Source of the DNA: Pseudomonas sp. LFM046
GTDB lineage: Bacteria > Pseudomonadota > Gammaproteobacteria > Pseudomonadales > Pseudomonadaceae
Assembly (NCBI RefSeq): GCF_000949385.2
Contig: NZ_JYKO02000001.1
Location: 3,606,770-3,670,769, forward strand
Direction: 5' to 3'
DNA: 64,000 bases
Below, piece by piece: positions 6,254 through 13,717 of the stretch. Each line of letters begins with the position of its first letter. The first letter of the stretch is position 1. The notes under the pieces are model-generated. The model saw only the letters and a list, made by a program, of their open reading frames with translations, searched no databases and was not told where the DNA came from. The translations under genes and the position numbers were made by a program.

Positions 6254-8917
6254 CTACCGGCCGCGTCGCAGGTCGATTGCATCAAGCTCTTGGAGAGTTT
6301 GAATAACGGTTTCCACCACTTCTGCGTCGAAATCGTCCCGATCCGCTTCCTCATGTGTCCCCTTGTTCAGATAGGTCCAAACGAGGTTGGCTTCAGGGAT
6401 ACCCAGAATCCTGCCATAAGCGGCAACCAGCCGATCCTTGCTTGCGTGGTTGAAAGTACCAGCTTCCCGGAGCTTTTTGAGGATCGCATCGCAGACGTTG
6501 CGCAACGCAGGTTCCTTCCCCACGCCGGCCAGTTGGAGGCTAAGAAGTCCAAGGTCGTGGCTGACCATCCATCCCCACGTCTTCTCCGTCAACATTTCGA
6601 GGGCCTGGCGACAAGCAGCCAATGCGCCCCTGTCATTTAACAGATCCTTCGCCGCCCGAGCTTGAGCGATGTAGTTGCCGGTTGGCACATTTCTCGTAAT
6701 TCGTGGCTGATAGTCGCCTGTGTGATGGCGGAACAGGATGACGACGCATTGCTCGCGCTGCCTCTGGGGCAGATGCTGCTGGATGTCCTTGATGAACTCG
6801 TTGCTATGGCAGGTAACGATCAGCTGCATATCCGGGAAGTTGTCGTTCTCGAAGATTGCTTCCCGAATGCCCGCGCGATGATCGTGGTCGATCGCGTTGA
6901 TCGCATCATCGAACACGACCAATGGGCTACCAATGCTCTTTGCCTTGGCAAGGAGGATCGCAAGCCCGAGGCATCGAATGTGCCCTTCGCTTAGGATATG
7001 CAGCGCATCTACCCGGACGCCCAGTTTGCCCCGAAAGACGATTTCAATCTTGTCGTAGCCGGTCAGGGGGAGATGCAATTCCGCAAGCTTGTCGGCTTCG
7101 AGGTCATTGCGATTGAACTCGTTATAGAGAGCCATCGCCGTCTCGTTGGGACCGGCCATGAGCCCGCCCGGCAGCTGCTCGCGGTATGCCCGAATTTCAC
7201 CCAGGAACCGGTCGTAGGCCGCCTTGATCGGAGAGTCACGCTCGATGTCTTGCTCTTCCTGGGCGACCTCTTCGGTCAGATCAGCATTGGCCTCATCAAA
7301 CTCGGCAATCCGGTTCTTCGCCGCAGCCACGTTATCGGCATTCTGCTGACGCTTCAGATCCTGGGCCTGCACCTTCAAACGGACGGCGTTTAACCCGTCG
7401 CGCTCTTCGATGTTTCTTTGGCGCTCCTGCTGGGCTTGTGCGGCAGCCGCGTCCTGTGCCGCCACTCTGTCGGCGACCGCTAGCAGCTGTTCGAGCGTCA
7501 CAGGTTCTGGCGCCAGCGGCTCCTCCGGTTGAAGCGTTGTCCACCAGGCGCCCAAGGGTTCATCCGCGAGCCCAGCAAGATAGCGACCAACGGCGGTCTC
7601 ATCCTCCTGGTGGGCGGTGACGAACCCGTTCAGCACAGTCAACTGATGGCGCAGGGCCCTCGAAGCAGTTCCGAATTCCGCTTCAGCGGCAGCAAGGCCT
7701 TCCTGCAACTCGGCAAGGTCTTTCAGGTCGTCCAAGCCTGCTCGGGCCTTCTCGTAGGGATTGGTGACGACGTGTCCCGGCCCAAGCAAAGGCGTATCGC
7801 AGGCGGGGCAATGATCGCCCTCAGTCTCCTGAAGGGCGACCACGGAGTTATAGAGATCCATGAACGAGACCTGCGCGCTGCGCTCTGACAATGCAGTCTC
7901 GATCCCGTTGACCTGTTCGTGTCGTTCCTGGGCCGCCTGAAAAGATGCAGAAAGACCGTCGCGGGTCAGACCGATGACGGCGGGTGGGACGGCATTGAGA
8001 ATTTCCTCCAATTCCTGCAAGCGACCCGGGGCGTCTTCGCTGCCGATCAACGCCTTGAGCCCTGCGTAGGTTATGTCTGCCGAGTGACTACCCGCCAATT
8101 CGGCTTCTTCCTTGTCCAGCCCCTCCAGTGCTGCCTTCTCCCCATCGACCGTCGCCTGGTCGTTCGCCAATCCTTCGCGGCGGGCCGCCAGGATGTCCGC
8201 CTTTTGGGGGTCAAGGACGAGCTGGCGATCCATGCTCTCGTTGAAGTTACCGACGAAATCGCTGAACTGGTCCATGCCAAACAAGGTGGCGATCAATTCG
8301 GAGCGCTGACCTGCGGGCCGCGCTGCGATCCGCGAGAAGGCGTCTATTCGGTTCTTCTCAACGAAGCAGAAGCGGAAAGCTTCCGAATTCGCCAGCACAT
8401 TCACTTCGCGATCCTGGTGATCGGTCGCGGTCAGAATAGGCGGAGCAAATCTCTCTTCATGAATATTGGCGAGATAGACACGCGGATCGATGCGCTTGCT
8501 TTCGGCCTCTTCGACGACGCCGAGCAGAGAGTACTCCAGTGCTTCGCAGAAACTGGTCTTGCCGCTGCCGTTCGGGCCATAGAACAGGATGATGCGCTTC
8601 TGGAGATCGAAAGGCTCAGGCCTGCGGAAACCACGAAACGGCCCGAGCGTCAGATTGCGCAACCGCTTCCAGGGCCAATCCCCATTCGCCGCAGCATCCT
8701 GAGCCTCAGGCGCCTCGTCCGAAGTTTGAGCAAGAGACGCCCGCATCAGCCCGGTCAAATAGATGGATCGCTGGCTGCGATTGCTCGACGTCCGCGCCAA
8801 TGCATCGAAATTCGCAAGCGCCAGATTGGCAAGGCGCCGCACATTGGAAGGGATTTCCTTGTCCGCCTGATGAAGCCAGACGATAAAGCGCTCAAAGTCC
8901 TGCTTGGCTGACGCCAT
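6254..8917 (-). CDS. Rad50/SMC-like ATPase with zinc hook
   Basis: 887 residues. Walker A GPNGSGKT is at 114-121. A long charged, coiled-coil-rich middle carries a zinc-hook-like CPAC at 370-373. The ABC signature LSEGH is at 642-646 and Walker B LVVFDD at 666-671, followed by a TCHSNEF switch. The layout is that of Rad50, SbcC and defence-linked SMC-like ATPases. The C-terminal 200 residues (AACRQALEML, TYLNKGTHEE) form an extra helical domain I cannot assign; it may be an effector. A strong ribosome binding site (GAGGGGGAG) supports the start. No second subunit lies next to it on the same transcript. A nuclease-like protein is encoded 470 bp upstream, and a defence role is inferred from type and setting. 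Confidence 0.8.
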   Translation of the reverse strand: MASAKQDFERFIVWLHQADKEIPSNVRRLANLALANFDALARTSSNRSQRSIYLTGLMRASLAQTSDEAPEAQDAAANGDWPWKRLRNLTLGPFRGFRRPEPFDLQKRIILFYGPNGSGKTSFCEALEYSLLGVVEEAESKRIDPRVYLANIHEERFAPPILTATDHQDREVNVLANSEAFRFCFVEKNRIDAFSRIAARPAGQRSELIATLFGMDQFSDFVGNFNESMDRQLVLDPQKADILAARREGLANDQATVDGEKAALEGLDKEEAELAGSHSADITYAGLKALIGSEDAPGRLQELEEILNAVPPAVIGLTRDGLSASFQAAQERHEQVNGIETALSERSAQVSFMDLYNSVVALQETEGDHCPACDTPLLGPGHVVTNPYEKARAGLDDLKDLAELQEGLAAAEAEFGTASRALRHQLTVLNGFVTAHQEDETAVGRYLAGLADEPLGAWWTTLQPEEPLAPEPVTLEQLLAVADRVAAQDAAAAQAQQERQRNIEERDGLNAVRLKVQAQDLKRQQNADNVAAAKNRIAEFDEANADLTEEVAQEEQDIERDSPIKAAYDRFLGEIRAYREQLPGGLMAGPNETAMALYNEFNRNDLEADKLAELHLPLTGYDKIEIVFRGKLGVRVDALHILSEGHIRCLGLAILLAKAKSIGSPLVVFDDAINAIDHDHRAGIREAIFENDNFPDMQLIVTCHSNEFIKDIQQHLPQRQREQCVVILFRHHTGDYQPRITRNVPTGNYIAQARAAKDLLNDRGALAACRQALEMLTEKTWGWMVSHDLGLLSLQLAGVGKEPALRNVCDAILKKLREAGTFNHASKDRLVAAYGRILGIPEANLVWTYLNKGTHEEADRDDFDAEVVETVIQTLQELDAIDLRRGR

Positions 8918-9071
8918 GTCTCCCCCTCGAATTCCCAGTCAGTCTCCTAGCCTGGCGCTATCGCTCAGTTCGAACTACGCCAGTGCGTCCCTCACTCTAG
9001 GATTGTATTGGTTAGCTTCTGGAAATGCGCCTGCCGGGACACCGCCGTTGCCGCGGCTGGAAACCGCGCCG

Positions 9072-9269
9072 ATGTACATCACTGGCAACTGGGACAAGAA
9101 GTACGGCGACTACGAAGCCATCGAAAACCTTGAACCGTGGGAACGGATGGATGCTGCAATCGAGGCGATTGAGGCGAACGACACGGCTGTCAACATCCTC
9201 GTGACGCAACGCCGCACGCACATCGGCCAACACGAGATCACGGCCGTCTTCGAGGCTCTCCGGCGCTGA
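9072..9269 (+). CDS. Small hypothetical protein
   Basis: 65 residues beginning MYITGNWDKKYGDYEA, mostly helical and acidic, ending HEITAVFEALRR. I do not recognise it. It is followed within 15 bp by a strong hairpin, which supports a real transcript end. The frame is open further upstream to 8904, but that part overlaps the promoter region of the divergent ATPase gene and reads like non-coding sequence, so the internal ATG is preferred. Its ribosome binding site is weak. Confidence 0.45.
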   Translation: MYITGNWDKKYGDYEAIENLEPWERMDAAIEAIEANDTAVNILVTQRRTHIGQHEITAVFEALRR

Positions 9270-9283
9270 CCGCTGACGACCTC

Positions 9284-9319
9284 AGAGGCAACAGGCGGCT
9301 GAGGCCTCCTGTTGCCTCT
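9284..9319. terminator. Strong inverted repeat between convergent genes
   Basis: AGAGGCAACAGG pairs perfectly with CCTGTTGCCTCT, leaving a 12-base loop. It lies between a plus-strand and a minus-strand gene end and probably terminates both. No T run follows. Confidence 0.6.
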
Positions 9320-9385
9320 CTTCACGCCGATTGAGCCACGGCAGCCGGATCGACCGGCAGCCATGGCTTCGGGCACGCCCGGGAT

Positions 9386-9985
9386 TTACGGGCTCACGCC
9401 ATTCGCAGAGCGATGCGCCTGTGCAAATGCCAGGAACCGCTCGCGCCCATCCGCAGCCCCTTCCTTCAGGTGCCACAGTGATGTCTGCGTAACGAGGTTG
9501 AACGGTTCTTTCTCCTCAGCGAGAACAGCGGCCGTCGTTGTCGAGAGGATGAAACCATCACATTTCCCGTCCATGATGGCTCTTTGGAGAACACGTCGAT
9601 TGCGGTTCACGAAATCCATGTTGAAGGCATCGAGAAACTGCATACCCGACGCTCGGTTCTGGTCATAAAGGAGGCGGCCGGCCGGTGGCAAATCATCCAG
9701 GTTGAGTGCGATGATTCCACCGTTTCCGAATGGGGCAAGCTGCTTGGCACCCTTGCTGACGTGACCTTCGACGCCTTTCTCCGACCAGAATTTCTTGCAG
9801 GCGATCGGATACTCGCCCATTCCGAAATCGACCACGATATCCGGCTCCGCGGCTTTAGCGGACAGACCCGCATTCGACAGGTCAGCGAGCAAGGCCACTT
9901 CCCAAAGTGCATCCTTTCCCTGAGACGCATCTCTGTTGTCGGGCTGGTCGTCACCATCCGGGCGCTTGTCCTTCTGATAGACCAC
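9386..9985 (-). CDS. PD-(D/E)XK-like nuclease family protein, possibly N-terminally truncated
   Basis: 199 residues from a GTG. The core LWEVALLADL, then EPDIVVDFG and YPIACKKFWS, matches the restriction-endonuclease-like fold (Glu, then Asp, then the lysine strand), although the usual E-x-K appears as ACKK. That suggests a divergent or weakened metal site. The rest (GGIIALNLDDL, SLWHL) fits a small alpha/beta nuclease. The frame stays open upstream to 10141 without a normal start codon, reading into ISGQFDVVYQ, which looks like a continued strand. The gene may therefore have lost its 5' end or carry a frameshift near 10140. It lies upstream of the zinc-hook ATPase on the same strand, with a small opposite-strand ORF between. 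Confidence 0.5.
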   Translation of the reverse strand: MVYQKDKRPDGDDQPDNRDASQGKDALWEVALLADLSNAGLSAKAAEPDIVVDFGMGEYPIACKKFWSEKGVEGHVSKGAKQLAPFGNGGIIALNLDDLPPAGRLLYDQNRASGMQFLDAFNMDFVNRNRRVLQRAIMDGKCDGFILSTTTAAVLAEEKEPFNLVTQTSLWHLKEGAADGRERFLAFAQAHRSANGVSP

Positions 9986-10110
9986 ATCAAATTGGCCGCT
10001 GATTCTACCCGCACCGACTTTTCGTACAGAACCTAGCGAACGGCCTACAACAACGGTGTTCTGAACGATGGCGGTAGCACGCCCACCATCGCACCGAATT
10101 TCACAAGCTT

Positions 10111-10311
10111 CTATGGCACTGGGGGTAGTAACAGTTCCCAGCTATCTACAATCTCCCGGACCAGCCGCTGGATACGGGCAATCCTCCCCTGCGGAATCGG
10201 AGGCGACCGATATGCACAATCGCACATCACCGTCCCGCGGAGCCGCGTAGCAAGTTCTGGATCGATCCGTTTCCAGTGAGCGTTCCGCCCAATGATTTGT
10301 CTGGCCATCAT
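10111..10311 (-). CDS. Small ORF overlapping the DHOD-like gene, possibly a gene fragment
   Basis: 66 codons starting with an ATG that overlaps the stop of the preceding gene (ATGA), the usual sign of translational coupling. The product begins MMARQIIGRNAHWKR and ends LLLPPVP. I do not recognise it. Shifting one frame near 10140 would join it to the open frame in front of the nuclease-like protein, so the pair could be one broken gene. It marks the junction between the catabolic operon and the insertion region. Confidence 0.3.
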   Translation of the reverse strand: MMARQIIGRNAHWKRIDPELATRLRGTVMCDCAYRSPPIPQGRIARIQRLVREIVDSWELLLPPVP

Positions 10312-11357
10312 TCAGTTCTCGGAGCAAAGCCCTGCCAGTAGCCGGGACGATCAGGTTGCTGCTGATAGGTCTCGACGTGATCCGCAGCCATTCCGAGAAG
10401 TTCGCTTACATTGCGGCCTCGGCTGCACAGGTATCGATCCAGTTCCTCGATAGCTTCGCTGAGCACGCGGTAGCCCCCGGTGAAAACGGCCGAGGTGAGT
10501 TCGGTGGCGCAGGCTCCGGCCAGAAGAAAACGCGCAACATCCAGGCCACTGCGTGCGCCATTGGTGGCGATCAGCGGGTAGTCCGCCCCAATGGCCTTGC
10601 GCGTCAGCATCAGCCAGCGTGCCGTGAGCGGCAGGGCCCAGCCACCGCCGATGGCGGCGCTGGTGCCGAGCAATGGCCGCTCGCTCTCCAGGTCCGGCAG
10701 GAAGCCCATGAAACGCCCCATCATCACCACGCTGTCGGCACCGCCCCGACGGGCTGCCTGGGCCAGCCCCACTACGTCTTCGCTCTGCCCGGTGAGCTTG
10801 ATCCACAGCGGCAGACGCGTCGCCTGGCGGATGTGCCGCACTATCGCTTCGATGCGCTCGGCACCGCGCTCGAGCACGATGGCCCCCTTGGCGGCCTCCT
10901 CGCCGTGGGGAGCGCCGATGTTGAGCTCCAGGACGCGCATACCGGCATCCTCAATCTTCCGGGCGAATGCCGCGCAGCGCTCCAGGTCGCTGAGGATCAG
11001 GCTGGGGATGACGTAAGCGTCCTGCTTGCGCGCTTCGCGGTCCAGTTGCTGCAGGTCGTCGAGCCACTCATCGAAATCGCGCTGGACCAGCCCGGAGCGA
11101 CCGAACAGCATGGCGTCCGGCGGCGGTGCGAAGTTCCACGGCAGGCGGTTCCACTGCGCATCGAGCAGGACGTAGTCGGTCTTGTCCAGTTGCTCCTTGG
11201 CAGCCGCCGACTCATTGGTGGATTTCGCGACCACCGCCGCAGCGCCGGAAGCCAAAGCGCTGCGTATGGCAGCCATGGTCATCGTCTGTTCGCCGGCTCC
11301 GCAGATCACCGGGTTCTTCAGGGTCAGGCTGGCGACCTGGGTAACGAGGCGGCTCAT
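10308..11357 (-). CDS. Dihydroorotate/dihydropyrimidine dehydrogenase-like flavoprotein
   Basis: 349 residues with the FMN-barrel features of the PyrD/PreA family: LTLKNPVICGAG near the start, LELNIGAPHG, LPLWIKLTG, and the C-terminal phosphate-binding IATNGARSGLD followed by LLAGACATEL. These enzymes reduce or oxidise a C=C bond next to a carbonyl. The true substrate here is probably not orotate, because the gene is the last of a hydrolase, aldolase and cupin operon. Spacing to the upstream hydrolase gene is 14 bp. It is presumably cytoplasmic and cotranscribed with the three genes to its right. Confidence 0.8.
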   Translation of the reverse strand: MSRLVTQVASLTLKNPVICGAGEQTMTMAAIRSALASGAAAVVAKSTNESAAAKEQLDKTDYVLLDAQWNRLPWNFAPPPDAMLFGRSGLVQRDFDEWLDDLQQLDREARKQDAYVIPSLILSDLERCAAFARKIEDAGMRVLELNIGAPHGEEAAKGAIVLERGAERIEAIVRHIRQATRLPLWIKLTGQSEDVVGLAQAARRGGADSVVMMGRFMGFLPDLESERPLLGTSAAIGGGWALPLTARWLMLTRKAIGADYPLIATNGARSGLDVARFLLAGACATELTSAVFTGGYRVLSEAIEELDRYLCSRGRNVSELLGMAADHVETYQQQPDRPGYWQGFAPRTE

Positions 11358-11371
11358 GCTGGCTCTCCGGG

Positions 11372-12304
11372 TCAGATATTCATCAGTCGGGCGGCATTCA
11401 GTGACGTCATCTTGCGCACGTCTTCCTCGCTATAGCCCAGGTCCAGCACGGTGGCGATCACATTGCGGAAGCCGTCGACGATGGTCGGGTTGCCCTGCTG
11501 CCCGAGGTCCGAGCCGAGGATTGTCAAGTCCACCGTACCCGCCTCGATCACCTGTTTAAGGAACTCGGTGTCGTAGAACTTGAACTTCGAGCCAGGCACC
11601 CACATGCACATCGAATGCTCCATGTAGACGCCCCCCCTGGCCAACTCGCGCATGTCATCCAGCGTGGCGTCGACCACATAGGTCGGGTGGTTGACCAGCA
11701 GGCGCTTGACGCCGCGCTTACGAGCCTCCTCGAACAGCGGCCAGATCTCGCGGATGTTGAGATGGCCTGCCGACAGCACCACGTCCTGCGCTGCGATCAG
11801 GTCGAGGATCGCTTTCACCTCGTCGCGCAGCTGATCGTTCTCGTCCAGCACGCTCAGTGGCACCGGCTGCAGCATGCGCTGGGTGGTCTGGGGAAACTTG
11901 TCGACGAACTTCACGTCCTGGTGGTGATGGGCGATGTGGTTGGCCGAAGAGAAGGTCGGCATCCACACCAGGTCGGCGCCCAGCTTCAGGCCGTGCTCCA
12001 CCGCGTGCACGTTGAGGCCACCCACCGCGTTGTTCAGCGGCACACCGGACAACATGCGCACATTGAGGTCGGAAAAGTGCTTGTTGAGCAGTGTGGTGAC
12101 GGGCGTGCAACTGTAGTAGTGGTCCTTGAGCAGGACCGCCTTGAGCCCGGCCCGTGAGGCTTCCTGCATGGCTTCGATATGGTCGCAGTAACGCGGCATG
12201 ACGGACGGGCCGCTGTGGCAATGCAGGTCGATGGCACCGTGCAGCAAACGGTCGATCTGAGCTTCGCGTTCCGAGGAAAAGGTTTCAGGCAGTACGGAAT
12301 TCAT
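11372..12304 (-). CDS. Metal-dependent hydrolase, amidohydrolase superfamily (DUF6282-like)
   Basis: 310 residues. The metal-binding pattern is clear: DLHCHSGPS at about 27-35, KDHYYS, AHHHQDV, SAGHLNIRE, LLVNHPTY and GSDLGQ near the C terminus, in the order expected for the amidohydrolase barrel. Such enzymes cleave amide, ester or ring bonds. Together with the flavoprotein and the aldolase it suggests opening of a cyclic or amide-bearing intermediate. The start overlaps no neighbour; 27 bp separate it from the aldolase gene. The name DUF6282 is from memory of the family and needs checking. Confidence 0.75.
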   Translation of the reverse strand: MNSVLPETFSSEREAQIDRLLHGAIDLHCHSGPSVMPRYCDHIEAMQEASRAGLKAVLLKDHYYSCTPVTTLLNKHFSDLNVRMLSGVPLNNAVGGLNVHAVEHGLKLGADLVWMPTFSSANHIAHHHQDVKFVDKFPQTTQRMLQPVPLSVLDENDQLRDEVKAILDLIAAQDVVLSAGHLNIREIWPLFEEARKRGVKRLLVNHPTYVVDATLDDMRELARGGVYMEHSMCMWVPGSKFKFYDTEFLKQVIEAGTVDLTILGSDLGQQGNPTIVDGFRNVIATVLDLGYSEEDVRKMTSLNAARLMNI

Positions 12305-12331
12305 GGCATCACCTTGTTCTTGGGATGGGAG

Positions 12332-13102
12332 TCAGAGGGTACGAATGCTGTGGAAGGTCTCTGCCTGGCGAGTCCAGCCGGCGCGCAGCACCGCCTGGTC
12401 AGAGCCGACAATGAAGAAGCTGGCGCCCTGGTCGACGTAACGCTGCACATCGTCGATCGCAGGCACGAACAGGCCGCTGGCCTTGCCGGCTCGCTGGGCA
12501 GCTTGCAAGGTCTGACTCACCGCGCGCTCGACAGCGGGATGGTCGAGATCATAGGTACCGAGCGACACCGCCAGATCAGCACGCCCCACGAAGAGGCAGT
12601 CGACGCCGTCGACAGCGGCGATGGCGTCCAGGTGGTCAAGCGCTTCGGCATCCTCGATCTGGACCACCAGCGCGTGGCGTCCATCCTCGATTTCCACATG
12701 CGTGGAAAGACTGTTGCGCCCGTAGCCACCAGCCCGCGGAGAATTGGAGAAGCCGCGCGTGCCATTGCGGTAGCGGCAAGCCGCAACCGCCTCCTGGGCT
12801 TGCGCGGCCCGGGTAACGTGCGGAATCAGCACACCGTCGGCCCCCAGATCCAGCGCCTGGAGAAGCGTCGCAGGACGGCTGTCGGGAACACGCACGACGC
12901 CGCAGATACCCGCCGCGCGGCACGCCAACAGCCCGATGTCCAGACTGTGGGCGGTAAACCCGGCATGCTCGGCATCGAGCACCGCTACGTCGACGCCGGC
13001 AATTCCGGCGATTTCGATGCTGGCGTGGCCCGGAGTCTTGATGAAGCTACCCAGCAGCAGATCACCCGCCCGCAGGCGCCAGCTCATGCTCGACGCGCTC
13101 AT
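12332..13102 (-). CDS. HpcH/HpaI family aldolase
   Basis: 256 residues with the class II pyruvate-aldolase signature: GSFIKTPGHASIEIAG, VLDAEHAGF, the metal region LVVQIEDAEAL, and CLFVGRADLAVSLG. Family members cleave 4-hydroxy-2-keto acids to pyruvate (or oxaloacetate) and an aldehyde using a divalent metal. The released aldehyde could feed the divergently transcribed dehydrogenase at 13718. The start overlaps the stop of the cupin gene by 4 bp (ATGA), so the two are translationally coupled. Confidence 0.85.
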   Translation of the reverse strand: MSASSMSWRLRAGDLLLGSFIKTPGHASIEIAGIAGVDVAVLDAEHAGFTAHSLDIGLLACRAAGICGVVRVPDSRPATLLQALDLGADGVLIPHVTRAAQAQEAVAACRYRNGTRGFSNSPRAGGYGRNSLSTHVEIEDGRHALVVQIEDAEALDHLDAIAAVDGVDCLFVGRADLAVSLGTYDLDHPAVERAVSQTLQAAQRAGKASGLFVPAIDDVQRYVDQGASFFIVGSDQAVLRAGWTRQAETFHSIRTL

Positions 13103-13497
13103 GCGATGGCTTCCTTGCCGCTCTCGGTGAACTCACCAGCCTGGTACTCCACGAGGTGGCGATAGTCATCGCGTAGCGGCGAGAAGATATCGAGGTTCAT
13201 CACCACTTCGTCGCCCAGCGGCTCGGCGTAATGAACGACATGCGGGGGAATACGCAGCATGGTGCCCGGCCCACCTTCGACGACATCGTCGCCCAGATGA
13301 AAGCGGACGCGGCCCTGCACGATGATCACCAGCTGTTCGAAGGTGTGGCTGTGGGGAAAGACGTCCATCCCAGGGGTCAGCCAGTTCATCACGCAGATGG
13401 TGTCGTCGCCCCGAAAGCCAACGCGCTCCACACCTTTGCGGACGGTTTCCCGGGGCAGGTCATTCCAGTTGTGGAGCAAGGCAGTTGCCAGATTCAT
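13099..13497 (-). CDS. Single-domain cupin
   Basis: 132 residues. A cupin fold is shown by DVFPHSHTFEQLVIIVQGRV (motif 1 with metal-binding His and Glu) and PPHVVHYAEPLGDEV (motif 2). It is the first gene of the operon with the aldolase, hydrolase and flavoprotein. Small cupins of this kind act as isomerases, lyases or dioxygenases in carbon catabolism. The role here is open. The start at 13497 (MNLATALLH) is preferred over 13581 because the longer form reads through the operator region, and GGAGACC lies upstream of the inner ATG. Confidence 0.75.
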   Translation of the reverse strand: MNLATALLHNWNDLPRETVRKGVERVGFRGDDTICVMNWLTPGMDVFPHSHTFEQLVIIVQGRVRFHLGDDVVEGGPGTMLRIPPHVVHYAEPLGDEVVMNLDIFSPLRDDYRHLVEYQAGEFTESGKEAIA

Positions 13498-13530
13498 CGA
13501 GGGTCTCCTGATTCGTCTTTTCAGATTTCG

Positions 13531-13560
13531 TTTCTCTGAAAAGAACACAATTTCTCTGTA
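13531..13560. promoter_or_regulatory. Repeated TTTCTCTG elements upstream of the cupin operon
   Basis: TTTCTCTGAAAAGAACA at 13531-13547 recurs with one mismatch at 13673-13689, and a half copy (TTTCTCTGTA) lies at 13551-13560. The two copies flank the divergent promoters of the cupin and dehydrogenase operons. They are probably bound by the same regulator. Confidence 0.5.
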
Positions 13561-13620
13561 CGACCCAAAACTACTCCGCATCCATATCTGCCGTCAACGC
13601 CTTTTTCTCCCGCACAACCC

Positions 13621-13689
13621 TTGACACCGGCAAAATTCCGTCACTAGGATTGTATCTCCATAGAGAACTTTATTTCTCTGTAAAGAACA
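13621..13689 (+). promoter_or_regulatory. Promoter and operator of the dehydrogenase gene
   Basis: TTGACA at 13621-13626 and TAGGAT at 13645-13650 (18-bp spacer) make a plausible sigma-70 promoter. Directly downstream, AGAGAA (13662-13667) and TTCTCT (13674-13679) form an inverted repeat overlapping the expected transcription start, a position that would allow repression. The IclR-type regulator encoded at 15348 is the natural candidate. The dehydrogenase ATG is at 13718. Confidence 0.55.
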
Positions 13690-13717
13690 ATGAAACAACC
13701 CTCGAGGAACCAGCCCA

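Noticed and set aside
6254-8917. RloC-type anticodon nuclease
   Set aside because: RloC also has a zinc hook, but I cannot find its Arg-Glu-His nuclease triad in the C-terminal part.
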